Shown piece after piece: positions 25,455 through 34,175 of a DNA stretch of 48,450 nt (the first letter of the stretch is position 1; every line of letters begins with the position of its first letter). The stretch is from contig CAZCZZ010000028.1 of NCBI GenBank assembly GCA_964503335.1, positions 1 to 48,450 of the forward strand, in the 5' to 3' direction. A program made the translations under genes and the position numbers. The notes under the pieces are model-generated. The model had not been told where the DNA came from and did not search any database. It saw only the letters and a program-made list of their open reading frames with translations. The DNA comes from CAZCZZ01 sp964503335 (GTDB lineage: Bacteria; Verrucomicrobiota; Kiritimatiellia; CAIVKH01).

Positions 25455-26306
25455 TTACAGATTCGATTCACGCTCGACGTCCACAGAGGCGCCGGACTTC
25501 TCGTACTCCGCCATCGCCTTGGGCATGAGGGCTTTGAGTTGGTCGATTCGGGTGCCGTGGGATGGATGCGTGGACATAAATTCCGGAGGCTGCTTGCCAC
25601 CGCCTGCCTCGGCCATGCGCTCCCAGAATCCGATGCTCTCGCGCGGGTCGTAGCCGGCTCTCGCCATGTACATCAAGCCGATCTCGTCCGCCTCCGATTC
25701 GTGGTCGCGTCCAAAGGGCATAAGGATTCCGTATTGCGCTCCCGCGCCGAGTGCGCCCATGACCGCGCGCTGCTGGTCGATGGACATGTCGGACATCGTG
25801 GCGGTGACGCCCTTGATCGCCATGTCGGCCATGCCCTGCTGGAAGACGCGCTGCGCGCCGTGGCGTGATGTGGCATGTGCCATCTCGTGCCCCATGACGA
25901 CTGCGAGTCCGGCTTCCGTTTGCGCCACCGGAAGAATGCCGGTGTAGACAACGATCTTCCCGCGCGGGAGGCAGAAGGCGTTGATCTGGTCGGAGTCCAC
26001 AAGCGAGACACGCCAGTCGAAACTGCGCCCGACAGAACCCGTCTGCTCCATCAACTTCTTCGCAACGCGCGTGACCATCTCGTACTCCGGTCCCGAGGTG
26101 ATGGTCTTCGATTCCGAGAGGACCTGCTGGTAGCTCTGGACGCCGAGCGCTTCCTCCTGGTCCCACGATAGCCCGACACGGCTTTCACGCCCCGTCTCGG
26201 GATTCACGAACTTCTCCGCAGAGAAGAATTGAAAGAGGAGCAATACACCGACCACGACAAGCGGCAACAGCCGTAGGCCACGCCGGCGTGGTTGGTCTTC
26301 GTACAT
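25455..26306 (-). CDS. M48-family zinc metallopeptidase
   Basis: A 283-residue M48 peptidase anchored by an N-terminal membrane segment (LLPLVVVGVLLLFQFF). The zinc motif is HEMAH in VVMGHEMAHATSRH, and the third ligand lies in ESEADEIGLMYMARAGYDP. STHPSHGTRI is also conserved. The layout matches BepA/YfgC- and LoiP-like envelope quality-control peptidases without a TPR part. The stop codon overlaps a small hairpin, GTAACG ATAG CGTTAC (25443-25458). It starts eight bases after the gene at 26315 ends, so the two are co-transcribed. Confidence 0.9.
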   Translation of the reverse strand: MYEDQPRRRGLRLLPLVVVGVLLLFQFFSAEKFVNPETGRESRVGLSWDQEEALGVQSYQQVLSESKTITSGPEYEMVTRVAKKLMEQTGSVGRSFDWRVSLVDSDQINAFCLPRGKIVVYTGILPVAQTEAGLAVVMGHEMAHATSRHGAQRVFQQGMADMAIKGVTATMSDMSIDQQRAVMGALGAGAQYGILMPFGRDHESEADEIGLMYMARAGYDPRESIGFWERMAEAGGGKQPPEFMSTHPSHGTRIDQLKALMPKAMAEYEKSGASVDVERESNL

Positions 26307-26314
26307 GGGCGGAG

Positions 26315-26746
26315 CTACTTCTTCTCAGCGAGCGGATTCTCCCACGCCACCTTCGTGCCAGTCATGCGCGTGTAGATGACGATGACTTCGCCGGGCTGAA
26401 CCTCGTAGTCGCCCGCGTAGCCCGATCCGCCGGTGTGGAACCATAGGCTAGAACCTTCCTTCGCGTTGAACCAGATGCGCGCGGCGGGGCTGTAGTTCAT
26501 GACGTCGCGGCTCTTGAAAATCCTGATCTCGTCCGACTGCGGGAACACCTCGCCCGCCGTGAGACCAATGTCTTCAAGCCCGAGGTCCTTCAGCTTCACT
26601 ACGCGCGGCGACTCATACGTCACCACGTTGAACGCATTTGGCGCGAGCTCATCCACCACCTCGCGCAACTCCTGGGCTGATGTGCTGTAGAACGGCATGA
26701 TCAGCAGGGACAGGAGGAATAGACATCGTCGCATGTTCATGGCCAT
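26315..26746 (-). CDS. Small exported protein linked to M48 peptidase
   Basis: A 143-residue protein with a signal sequence (RRCLFLLSLLIMPFYSTSAQ). The mature part is unfamiliar, with strands around PRVVKLKDLGLEDIGLTAGE, ARIWFNAKEGSSLWFHTGG and GEVIVIYTRMTGTKV. Several ATGs are possible (26755, 26746, 26740); GGGGGTG upstream favours 26746. It is the first gene of a two-gene unit with the M48 peptidase, so it may be a partner or substrate, but no homology supports that. Confidence 0.65.
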   Translation of the reverse strand: MAMNMRRCLFLLSLLIMPFYSTSAQELREVVDELAPNAFNVVTYESPRVVKLKDLGLEDIGLTAGEVFPQSDEIRIFKSRDVMNYSPAARIWFNAKEGSSLWFHTGGSGYAGDYEVQPGEVIVIYTRMTGTKVAWENPLAEKK

Positions 26747-26776
26747 AAAATACACCCCCCGGCTCCGGTTGTCATC

Positions 26777-27895
26777 TTACGAAGACGCGGCCAGGATTTC
26801 CTTGAGCACGTCGTTCGACAACTTCGCCGGATTTCCCTTCATGCTGCTGGCCTGCTGTCCGCGCGTGGCGATCAGGTCAAGGTGCGATGCCGTGACGCCG
26901 TATGTCTTCAAGCCCGGGATCAGCAACTCCTTCGTCATATCGGCGACCCAAGTGGGTCCGTCGTCCACGCGTGCGTCCTGCCGACCCGTGAGCAACGCGG
27001 CCACTTCGCGGTAGCGTTCCTTTGCGGCATCGCCTGCGGCAATGTTGGCGCGCATGACGGGGGCGAGCAGGATTGCACAAAGCGCTCCGTGTGGTGCACC
27101 GAACATGCTGCCGAGCGGGGCGGCGAGCCCGTGCACGGCGCCTAGCCCCGCGTTGGCGAGCGCGATACCGCTGAAGAGACTGGCCAGCGCCATATCCTCG
27201 CGCGCGGCGAGGTCGTCGGGTTGGTGATAGACTGTCCGAAGCGACCGCGCCGCGCGACGGATGCCTTCGCGGCAAAGGCCGTCGGTCATCGCATTCGCGC
27301 GGACACTGACAAAGGCTTCGATCAACTGCGACAGCGCGTCCATGCCCGTGGCCGCCGTGACGTCACGCGGCAGGCCGAGCGTGAGCACGGGATCGACGAG
27401 CGCGATGCGCGGGAGCATCAGGGGACTGCGAAGACTAACTTTCACATGGTGCTCAGGTGACGTCAGCACGGCGTTGCGCGTGGCTTCGGAGCCTGTGCCG
27501 GAAGTGGTCGGGACACAGATGCAGGGCACGGATGGTATGGACACCGGTTTTCCCTTGCCGATGACCTCGGCGTAGTCGAGTGGATCGCCTCCGTTGGCGA
27601 GGAGCATGGCCACCGCCTTCGCGGCGTCGAGGGCACTCCCGCCGCCGATGCCGATGACGCCGTCGCAGCCCGAAGCACGCGCTTCGGTGACGGCGTGGCG
27701 TATCGTCTCGAATGAAGGTTCACCGGTGACGCGGAAAAGCGTGCTGTCGCCGGGTGTAATCGACGCATTGCGCTCGGGATGCCTGCCGGTTACGACAAAT
27801 GCGTGCTCCGCTTCCCCGGCAAACAGCTTCGGCAGGTCCTTGGACGTGCCGCACCCGAATACGATGCGCTGGGCTGTCGCAAATTCGAACGTCAT
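26777..27895 (-). CDS. Iron-containing alcohol dehydrogenase
   Basis: A 372-residue group III (iron-type) alcohol dehydrogenase with NAD(P)-binding GVIGIGGGSALDAAK and VPTTSGTGSEATRNAV. Metal-ligand motifs are TGMDALSQLIEAFVS and LGAVHGLAAPLGSMFGAPHG. The usual second metal ligand, His in D-A-L-x-H, is Gln here, which occurs in a subfamily of these enzymes but could alter metal choice. The natural substrate is unknown. It is divergent from msrB and separate from the M48 unit. Confidence 0.9.
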   Translation of the reverse strand: MTFEFATAQRIVFGCGTSKDLPKLFAGEAEHAFVVTGRHPERNASITPGDSTLFRVTGEPSFETIRHAVTEARASGCDGVIGIGGGSALDAAKAVAMLLANGGDPLDYAEVIGKGKPVSIPSVPCICVPTTSGTGSEATRNAVLTSPEHHVKVSLRSPLMLPRIALVDPVLTLGLPRDVTAATGMDALSQLIEAFVSVRANAMTDGLCREGIRRAARSLRTVYHQPDDLAAREDMALASLFSGIALANAGLGAVHGLAAPLGSMFGAPHGALCAILLAPVMRANIAAGDAAKERYREVAALLTGRQDARVDDGPTWVADMTKELLIPGLKTYGVTASHLDLIATRGQQASSMKGNPAKLSNDVLKEILAASS

Positions 27896-27975
27896 GGGTG
27901 TAGCATAAAGGTGAGGTGCGCCGATGGCGAGTAAGGTCCGGCGCCCTCGCGCGACGTATGCTGTGGAGAACGATC

Positions 27976-28527
27976 ATGCAACTTCGGACAACGACAGCAA
28001 TCGGCGTGGCCCTGGTCCTTGCGGCCACGGTCTGGCTTACGCGATCACGGGCAGGCGGGGACAAGGAGACGGCGATGCAAAGCGATCAGTTGGAAATCTA
28101 CTCAGTCGAGCAAGGCAAACTCATCACCACGAACCGCGTGGTGAGAACCGACGAGGAATGGAAGCAGCTCCTCACGCCGCAGCAGTATCAGGTCCTCCGC
28201 CACCACGCCACGGAGCGCGCCGGCACTGGCAAATGTGACCTTCCGAAGAAGGACGGTGTCTACATCTGCGCGGGATGCGGGACCGACTTGTTCAAGATCG
28301 ACCACAAGTTCGAGTCCGGCACGGGTTGGCCGAGTTTCTGGGAGCCGGTGCACCCGAACAACGTCGGCACCACGGTGGACAACAGCCTCTTCATGACCCG
28401 CACCGAAGTCCACTGCGCCCGCTGCGGCGGCCACCTCGGCCATGTCTTCGACGACGGCCCGCCGCCGACCGGCACCCGCTACTGCATCAACGCCGCGGCG
28501 ATGACGGTTCGACCGCTGCCGAAATAG
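27976..28527 (+). CDS. msrB: Peptide-methionine (R)-S-oxide reductase, exported
   Basis: A 183-residue MsrB that reduces methionine-R-sulfoxide. An N-terminal hydrophobic segment (TTAIGVALVLAATVWL) implies export or membrane anchoring, so it likely repairs envelope proteins. Zinc cysteines are in YICAGCG and HCARCGGHLGHVF, and the catalytic Cys is in RYCINAAAM. FESGTGWPSFWEP is the family signature. GGAGA before the ATG at 27976 supports this start over upstream codons. Its stop TAG lies inside the ATAGGTC palindrome. Confidence 0.93.
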   Translation: MQLRTTTAIGVALVLAATVWLTRSRAGGDKETAMQSDQLEIYSVEQGKLITTNRVVRTDEEWKQLLTPQQYQVLRHHATERAGTGKCDLPKKDGVYICAGCGTDLFKIDHKFESGTGWPSFWEPVHPNNVGTTVDNSLFMTRTEVHCARCGGHLGHVFDDGPPPTGTRYCINAAAMTVRPLPK

Positions 28528-28549
28528 GTCCCATACGACCTATAGGTCG
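28524..28549. repeat. ATAGGTC palindrome between msrB and ABM gene
   Basis: ATAGGTC (28524-28530) pairs with GACCTAT (28537-28543), and the overlapping CGACCTATAGGTCG (28536-28549) is a perfect palindrome. It is related to 5993-6012. It contains the stop codons of both convergent genes (TAG at 28525 on the plus strand, TAG at 28540-28542 on the minus strand). Confidence 0.7.
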
Positions 28550-28824
28550 GAATACTTCACATTGAACCGCGGCTCCGCCATCATGTCGGCGACGGTGTCG
28601 CGCCACTTGGCATAATGCGCGGTTTCCTTGTGTTGCGCCGGGGCTTCCGGGGTGCGGTAGGACTCGACGAGCACGAATCGGGTCGGGTCGTCGTTCTGTT
28701 GCAGGACTTCGAAGCCCCCCACTCCGGGTTCCAGTCGGCTGTTCCGGGCATTGTCGGCGGACGCGGCCTTGAAGGCCTCCACCTTGTCGGGCTTCACGTG
28801 GACGTGGACCAATACAACCAGCAT
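28540..28824 (-). CDS. Antibiotic biosynthesis monooxygenase (ABM) domain protein
   Basis: A 94-residue single-domain ferredoxin-like ABM protein (VVLVHVHVKPDKVEAFKAA, LEPGVGGFEVLQQNDDPTRFVLVESY, HKETAHYAKWRDTV). Homologues such as YgiN and LsrG act as quinol monooxygenases or isomerases; the substrate here is unknown. Despite a much longer open frame upstream, GGAGG six bases before the ATG at 28824 and the domain boundary fix the start. The last codons and the stop lie in the ATAGGTC palindrome. It is divergent from purSL. Confidence 0.88.
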   Translation of the reverse strand: MLVVLVHVHVKPDKVEAFKAASADNARNSRLEPGVGGFEVLQQNDDPTRFVLVESYRTPEAPAQHKETAHYAKWRDTVADMMAEPRFNVKYSDL

Positions 28825-28860
28825 GTTTCCTCCATGAATGACGCTGACTTGATACCTGCA

Positions 28861-28889
28861 TTGACACGCTGCGTCTGCATCATTATGCA
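28861..28889 (+). promoter_or_regulatory. Candidate purSL promoter
   Basis: A perfect -35 box TTGACA (28861-28866) is followed after 17 bases by TATGCA (28884-28889), a weak -10. Transcription would begin only a few bases before the purSL ATG at 28903, which has no Shine-Dalgarno sequence, so the transcript could be near-leaderless. This is inferred from the sequence only. Confidence 0.3.
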
Positions 28890-28902
28890 GTGACCTTCCT
28901 TT

Positions 28903-31893
28903 ATGGCAGAACGGATCGAAATTGCCCTCAAAGCTGGACTTCGCGATGCGCGCGGCGCGTCGGTCATCTCGCGCGCGCACTCCTACATGGGCATCGATCT
29001 GTCCGCTTGCGCCACGCGTGATGTGTACCGGATCGACACGAAGCTTACGGCGGGCGACGCGGAATCGCTCCGCGCCGCCTTCACCGATCCCGTCACCTCC
29101 GACTCCGCCGTCGGCCGCCTTCCCCCGCCCGATTTTGACTGGCTGATCGAGGTCGGCTTTAAGCCGGGCGTCACGGACAATGTCGGCCGCACGGCCCGGG
29201 TCGTCGTGCAGGATGTGCTTGAGCGCGAACTCGGCGCGTACGAAGACGTCTACACGAGCACGCAGTACTTTGTGTCGGGCAAGGATCTGGACCGCAAACA
29301 AGCCGACGCGCTCGCCCGTGGCCTGCTGGCCAACGGCCTGATCCAGGACGTCCATGTCTACAGCCCGAAGGAATGGGATAAGGCACCCGTCGACACCTCC
29401 GTGCCGGCCATTCGCGAAAAGGCCAAGCCGCAGGTCAAGACGTACGACTTGAGCGGGTCCGACGCCGACCTCATGCGGATCAGCCAGGAAGGCATCCTCT
29501 CCCTCAGCATCGAAGAGATGCGCGCGATCCGGAACTACTTTACGCGGGAGGATGTCCAGAAGTCGCGCAAGGCCGCGGGGCTTCCAAAGAATCCGACCGA
29601 TGTCGAACTGGAGTGCATCGCCCAGACCTGGTCCGAGCACTGCAAACACAAGATTTTCGCCGCGCTGGTGATCTACGAGGACGAGAACGGATTCAAGCGT
29701 CCCGTCGAGAACCTGTTCAGGACGTACATTAAGGAAGCGACCACCGTGGTCGGCCGAAAGGTGGACTGGCTCGTCTCCGTGTTCTCGGACAATGCCGGCA
29801 TCATTCGCTTCAACGACAACTACAACATCCTGTTCAAGGTCGAGACGCACAACAGCCCCTCCGCGCTGGATCCCTACGGCGGCGCGATGACCGGCATCGT
29901 CGGCGTGAACCGCGACGCACTCGGCACGGGCATCGGCGGCGAGATGCTGTGCAACACGTGGGGCTATTGCTTCGGCTCACCCTTCTATGATGGCGAACTG
30001 CCCGAAGGCCTCATGCACCCGCGCCGCATCCGCGACGGGGTTCACCACGGCGTGATCGATGGCGGCAACCAGAGCGGAATCCCGTGGACGCGCGGCTTCG
30101 AGCGCTACGACGATCGTTTCATCGGCAAGCCGCTGGTGTTCTGCGGAACGCTCGGACGCATCCCGTGCACGGTCGGCGATGTCCCGTCGGAAGCGAAAAT
30201 CGTCCACCCCGGCGACGCGGTGGTCATGGCGGGCGGGCGCATCGGCAAGGACGGCATCCACGGCGCGACCTTCTCGTCCGAGGAGTTGCGCACGGAGTCG
30301 CCCGCCCAAGCCGTGCAGATCGGCGACCCGATCACGCAGCGCAAGCTATACGAGTTCCTGATCGAGGCGCGCGACCTCGGCTTGTTCCGCGCGCTGACCG
30401 ACAACGGCGCGGGCGGGTTGAGCAGCTCCGTCGGCGAGATGTGTCGCCTCAGCGGCGGCGCCGAGTTGCACCTGGAGAAGGCCCTGCTTAAATACGAGGG
30501 CCTGCAGCCATGGGAGATATTCCTCTCCGAAGCGCAGGAGCGGATGACACTGGCGGTGCAGTCGGAAAAGATCGAAGCGTTCCTCGCGCTCGCGAAGCAT
30601 CGTGATGTCGAGGCAAGCGTCATCGGCACCTTCACCGATTCGGGTCGCCTCGACGTGCACTACGCGGGAAAGATCGCCGCAAGCCTCGACCTGGAGTTCC
30701 TCCACGATGGATGCCCGCGCATGACCATCGAGGCGAAATGGACACCTCCGAACATTCCTGCGCCGAAGGAGCTCGATCACGGATCGCGCGACGAGCAACT
30801 GCAGGAAATCCTCGCCTCGCTCAATGTCTGCTCCCGTGAGTACCGCAGCCGCATGTACGATGGCGAGGTCAAGGGACTCAGCGTCATCAAGCCCTTCACG
30901 GGTGTGCAGGCGGATATCCCGTCTGATGCCACCGTGATGCGCGTGGAGCATGGACGCGACGAAGGCGTCATCCTGTCGGAGGGCATCAACCCGTTCTTCT
31001 CCGACATCGACACCTACAACATGGCCGCGAGCGTCCTCGATGAATCCGTCCGCCGCATCATCAGCGCCGGCGGCCAGCTCGGCGAGATTGCCGCGCTCGA
31101 CAATTTCTGCTGGCCCGACCCCGTGAAGTCCGCGAAGACGCCGGACGGTCCTTACAAGATGGCGCAGCTCGTGCGCGCCAACCGTGCGCTTTACGACGTC
31201 TGCACGGCCTACCGCGTACCGCTGATCTCGGGCAAGGACAGCATGAAGAACGACTCGACGCGCGGGGGGCGGAAGATATCGATCCCGCCGACGCTGCTCG
31301 TGTCGAGCATCGGCCGGATCGACAATGTGCGCAGGGCGATCACGCCCTACTTCAAGCAGCCGCACGACGTGATCTACTGCATCGGCGTGACGAAGAACGA
31401 ACTTGGCGCGTCGGAGTTCCACCGGCTGCTGGCGCGGCATGAAAAGAAACCCGGGCACACCGGCGGGAGCGTTCCCTGGCTGGACATTGAGATCGCCCTC
31501 AAAGTGTACACGGCCATGGGCACGGCCACGAAGGCCGGCATCCTGCACTCCAGCCATACGCCCACGCTGGGAGGACTCGCGGTCGGCTTCGCCCTCAAGG
31601 CGCTGGGCGGCGGGCTCGGTGCGGAGATTTCGCTGGGCCGCATTCCCCGCGCAAACGACGCCGGGCTGGATGCCCTGCTCTTCTCCGAATCGAATTCCCG
31701 CTTCATCGTCACCTGCACCGAGGCGAATGCGGCCATGCTGGAGATCATCTTCGATGGACTTCCCATCGCGCGGGTGGGCCGCGTGATCTCCGAGCCGGTG
31801 TTGCGCATCCTGGACCGCCACGAGCGCCCCGTCGTGAACAGCCTGCTCGAGAACCTACGCTCCCGGTTCAAGGAGACCCTCGATGGCGTCTAA
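28903..31893 (+). CDS. purSL: FGAM synthase subunit PurS-PurL fusion
   Basis: A 996-residue phosphoribosylformylglycinamidine synthase subunit. The first 160 residues hold two PurS-like modules (IEIALKAGLRDARGASVISRA... and WLIEVGFKPGVTDNVGRTAR...LANGLIQDVHVYS). A PurL core follows, with TWSEHCKHK, FKVETHNSPSALDPYGGA, TDNGAGGLSSSVGEM, LSEAQERM and GKDSMKND. It makes FGAM from FGAR, ATP and ammonia, the ammonia coming from PurQ. Bacillus-type systems use separate PurS and a PurL of about 740 residues, so this fused form is distinct. It overlaps purQ by 11 bases. Confidence 0.93.
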   Translation: MAERIEIALKAGLRDARGASVISRAHSYMGIDLSACATRDVYRIDTKLTAGDAESLRAAFTDPVTSDSAVGRLPPPDFDWLIEVGFKPGVTDNVGRTARVVVQDVLERELGAYEDVYTSTQYFVSGKDLDRKQADALARGLLANGLIQDVHVYSPKEWDKAPVDTSVPAIREKAKPQVKTYDLSGSDADLMRISQEGILSLSIEEMRAIRNYFTREDVQKSRKAAGLPKNPTDVELECIAQTWSEHCKHKIFAALVIYEDENGFKRPVENLFRTYIKEATTVVGRKVDWLVSVFSDNAGIIRFNDNYNILFKVETHNSPSALDPYGGAMTGIVGVNRDALGTGIGGEMLCNTWGYCFGSPFYDGELPEGLMHPRRIRDGVHHGVIDGGNQSGIPWTRGFERYDDRFIGKPLVFCGTLGRIPCTVGDVPSEAKIVHPGDAVVMAGGRIGKDGIHGATFSSEELRTESPAQAVQIGDPITQRKLYEFLIEARDLGLFRALTDNGAGGLSSSVGEMCRLSGGAELHLEKALLKYEGLQPWEIFLSEAQERMTLAVQSEKIEAFLALAKHRDVEASVIGTFTDSGRLDVHYAGKIAASLDLEFLHDGCPRMTIEAKWTPPNIPAPKELDHGSRDEQLQEILASLNVCSREYRSRMYDGEVKGLSVIKPFTGVQADIPSDATVMRVEHGRDEGVILSEGINPFFSDIDTYNMAASVLDESVRRIISAGGQLGEIAALDNFCWPDPVKSAKTPDGPYKMAQLVRANRALYDVCTAYRVPLISGKDSMKNDSTRGGRKISIPPTLLVSSIGRIDNVRRAITPYFKQPHDVIYCIGVTKNELGASEFHRLLARHEKKPGHTGGSVPWLDIEIALKVYTAMGTATKAGILHSSHTPTLGGLAVGFALKALGGGLGAEISLGRIPRANDAGLDALLFSESNSRFIVTCTEANAAMLEIIFDGLPIARVGRVISEPVLRILDRHERPVVNSLLENLRSRFKETLDGV

Positions 31894-32683
31894 TACCAGG
31901 GTGCTGATCATCACGGGCTACGGGCTCAACTGCGAGGCCGAGTCGCGTCACGCCTGGGAACTCGCGGGCGCCAAGCCTTCGCTGGTCCACCTCAGCGATC
32001 TTCTCGAACGGCCGGCTCAACTTGCTGACTACGGCGCGCTGATGTTCATCGGCGGTTTCTCGTTCGGCGACCACATGGGATCGGGCCTGGTGTTCGCGAA
32101 TCGCCTGCGCCATGGGCTCCAGGAGGAACTGCAGCGCTTCATCGACGCGCAGAAGCTGATTCTCGGCGTCTGCAACGGCTTCCAGATCATCACGAAGCTC
32201 GGCCTGCTTCCGGGTTTGGACAACACGCATTTTACGCCACGCGTGGCCTTGATGCAGAATGATTGCGGCGCTTTTCAGAATCGCTGGGTTCAGCTGGCGT
32301 TCGATCCGAAGTCGCCCTGTGTCTTCACGAAGGGACTTCGCAGTATGCCGATGCCGGTGCGGCACGGCGAAGGCAAGCTTGTCACGGCGGACCCTGACCT
32401 GATGCACCGTCTGGAGGCCGAACACTGCGTGGCGTGCAAGTATGCGGACCCTGCGACAGGCGAGCCGACGATGGAATTCCCGCTGAACCCGAACGGGTCG
32501 CTGCATGCGGCGGCGGGTTTATGCGATCCGACCGGACGCATCTTCGGCCTGATGCCGCATCCGGAAGCGTATCTCTATCCCGAAAACCATCCGACCTGGG
32601 AGCTGCAGCGCCTCCGCGCAGAGCTGCCGGCCAAGGGCCTCGGGCTCAGGCTGTTCGAGAATGCAGTAAAGTTCCTGCAGTAA
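31883..32683 (+). CDS. purQ: FGAM synthase glutaminase subunit
   Basis: A 266-residue class I glutamine amidotransferase that feeds ammonia to PurSL. The nucleophile Cys is in LGVCNGFQI, and the His-Glu pair is in LMPHPEAY. The N-terminus RVLIITGYGLNCEAE and the oxyanion-side IGGFSFGDHMGSG are typical of PurQ. AAGGAG within the end of purSL is the ribosome site, and the 11-base overlap implies translational coupling and matched expression. The stop begins the repeat at 32681. Confidence 0.96.
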   Translation: MASNTRVLIITGYGLNCEAESRHAWELAGAKPSLVHLSDLLERPAQLADYGALMFIGGFSFGDHMGSGLVFANRLRHGLQEELQRFIDAQKLILGVCNGFQIITKLGLLPGLDNTHFTPRVALMQNDCGAFQNRWVQLAFDPKSPCVFTKGLRSMPMPVRHGEGKLVTADPDLMHRLEAEHCVACKYADPATGEPTMEFPLNPNGSLHAAAGLCDPTGRIFGLMPHPEAYLYPENHPTWELQRLRAELPAKGLGLRLFENAVKFLQ

Positions 32684-32812
32684 TACCAATACACAATCGA
32701 TGTCGCATCAATCGGGGGTAGGGCGAACCCTCCGGGTGAGCCGAGTGGAGGCGGCTCGGCAGGGACGCCTCGCCCTACCATTTCAAGACGCGCTCAATTG
32801 TGATTAGGTATA
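32681..32812. repeat. Palindromic repeat element downstream of purQ
   Basis: An inverted-repeat element. GGTAGGGCGA (32717-32726) pairs with TCGCCCTACC (32770-32779), an inner hairpin GCCGAG/CTCGGC lies at 32740-32760, and the outer ends (32681-32697 and 32797-32812) are inverted matches at about 12 of 16 positions. It sits between convergent genes and starts with the purQ stop codon. Confidence 0.75.
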
Positions 32813-32827
32813 AGGCGCGAAATCGTC

Positions 32828-34015
32828 CTACCGATACATGCTGCCGCCGATTGCCGGCTTGTCGAGGGCGGAGCTGACGCCGGGTGTTGACGGTTGCCTG
32901 AGCAGGCCGCCAGCCGATGAGGATGAAGACGGGCCGACGATCGATGAGATTGCGCCACCACCGGACGCGTTCGGTATCTGCGACTGGTACGAGGAATCGC
33001 CGATCACGCTGAAAGACGCTTCGCCGACTGGCGTGGCCTGTCCGACAGACCTGGAACTCCACTGCGACTCCCGATCCATGGATGTCGCGGAAAGTATCGA
33101 CGGCGAGAAGGAGGGTGAGCCGGACTGCGCCTCAAAGAGCGGTCTCTTCGCGGCCTCCTCACGCGCGTACTTCTCGAGGTCCTCATCGCTGACCCTGGAA
33201 GCAGCCGTGATGCGGGATTCCATTTCACCCATGCCGGGCAGATCCGACTTTGTGTAGTCGCGATCGTCCCGCTCGACATTCACGCCGATCGCGCGCTCTG
33301 TCTCCGTCGGTGCGCGGGCAGCTGCCTCTTCGCCATACATCGATGTCCAGAGGCTTAATGGATCTTCGCGCGTGGCTTCGCCGACACCTGAAGCGTTCGT
33401 TCGCGACATGCTGTCGAGCGTAGCATCGGCGGGTTTGAAGCCGATGAAGTCGACCGGTTTGTCGCCCTCCAAGCTCTGTCCCGTGTCCCGTGCCTGATCC
33501 GTTTCCTCTTCCCCGGATGTCGGGTTGTTTCGCTCGTCCTCTTCGTCTTCCTCGCGCCGCGTGTCGTTTGCTTCGGTCGCATCCACCTTCTTTGCCTGTA
33601 TCTCGTCGGCCAGCCAGCCCCAGCCGGAAGGCTTGGACTTTGAGGCCTCCGTGCCGAGGATACCCTCGATGGTCGGCGCTTCCCAGTCGTCGGCTTCGTC
33701 CTTTTCGCGCTCCCTGGGCTTAGCCGCTCCCGGAGGCGGCGCGATATACGATGGAGGGCGCGAGAACGGCTGCTGCTCAAGGGTGTCCGGCACCGTGCTG
33801 TCCAAATCCTTCGTGCGCAAGGCGTTCTCCTCCTCGGCGGGCGTCGTGACCGCTGGAGTCGTGCCGTGAAGCTGGATCTGCCCGTCATACTGCCGGGAGC
33901 GCTGTCGGCGCGGACGGGACGCGGCATCGTCGGCCATGGCGTCCCAAGCGAAGACAACCGCGAGCAGCACAAGGATAAGGGGTGTATAGGGACGATAAGA
34001 CATCAGGGCGAGCAT
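32828..34015 (-). CDS. Low-complexity secreted protein
   Basis: A 395-residue protein with a signal sequence (TPLILVLLAVVFAWDAMA) and a mature region rich in Glu, Asp, Ser, Pro and Arg that looks mostly disordered. A long Ser/Gly-rich tail follows (IVGPSSSSSAGGLLRQPS). I recognise no domain. GAGGGGG upstream supports the ATG at 34015; a second ATG is at 34003. It is divergent from the GH13 gene, with 160 bases between. The window shows no close functional partner. Confidence 0.65.
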   Translation of the reverse strand: MLALMSYRPYTPLILVLLAVVFAWDAMADDAASRPRRQRSRQYDGQIQLHGTTPAVTTPAEEENALRTKDLDSTVPDTLEQQPFSRPPSYIAPPPGAAKPREREKDEADDWEAPTIEGILGTEASKSKPSGWGWLADEIQAKKVDATEANDTRREEDEEDERNNPTSGEEETDQARDTGQSLEGDKPVDFIGFKPADATLDSMSRTNASGVGEATREDPLSLWTSMYGEEAAARAPTETERAIGVNVERDDRDYTKSDLPGMGEMESRITAASRVSDEDLEKYAREEAAKRPLFEAQSGSPSFSPSILSATSMDRESQWSSRSVGQATPVGEASFSVIGDSSYQSQIPNASGGGAISSIVGPSSSSSAGGLLRQPSTPGVSSALDKPAIGGSMYR

Positions 34016-34175
34016 ACCCCCTCGCGAATCCCTGCGTCAAACAGGGCGAAGCGCCTCGACATGCGACGCGCTTTCTGGTTCCAGTGTATGTTGCTCATGG
34101 GGCGTTTCCTGTAATCTTCTGATCCCCGGAAACGAAGTATTGCTCGGCTCGGTCATCACAAATGTGGGGTGTAGG

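Noticed and set aside
28825..29850. Open frame extending the ABM gene to 436 codons
   Set aside because: The extension is antisense to purSL. The ABM domain and GGAGG place the start at 28824.
30346..31821. A 491-codon open frame on the minus strand inside purSL
   Set aside because: It is antisense to a clear PurL with intact motifs; long shadow frames are common in high-GC coding DNA.
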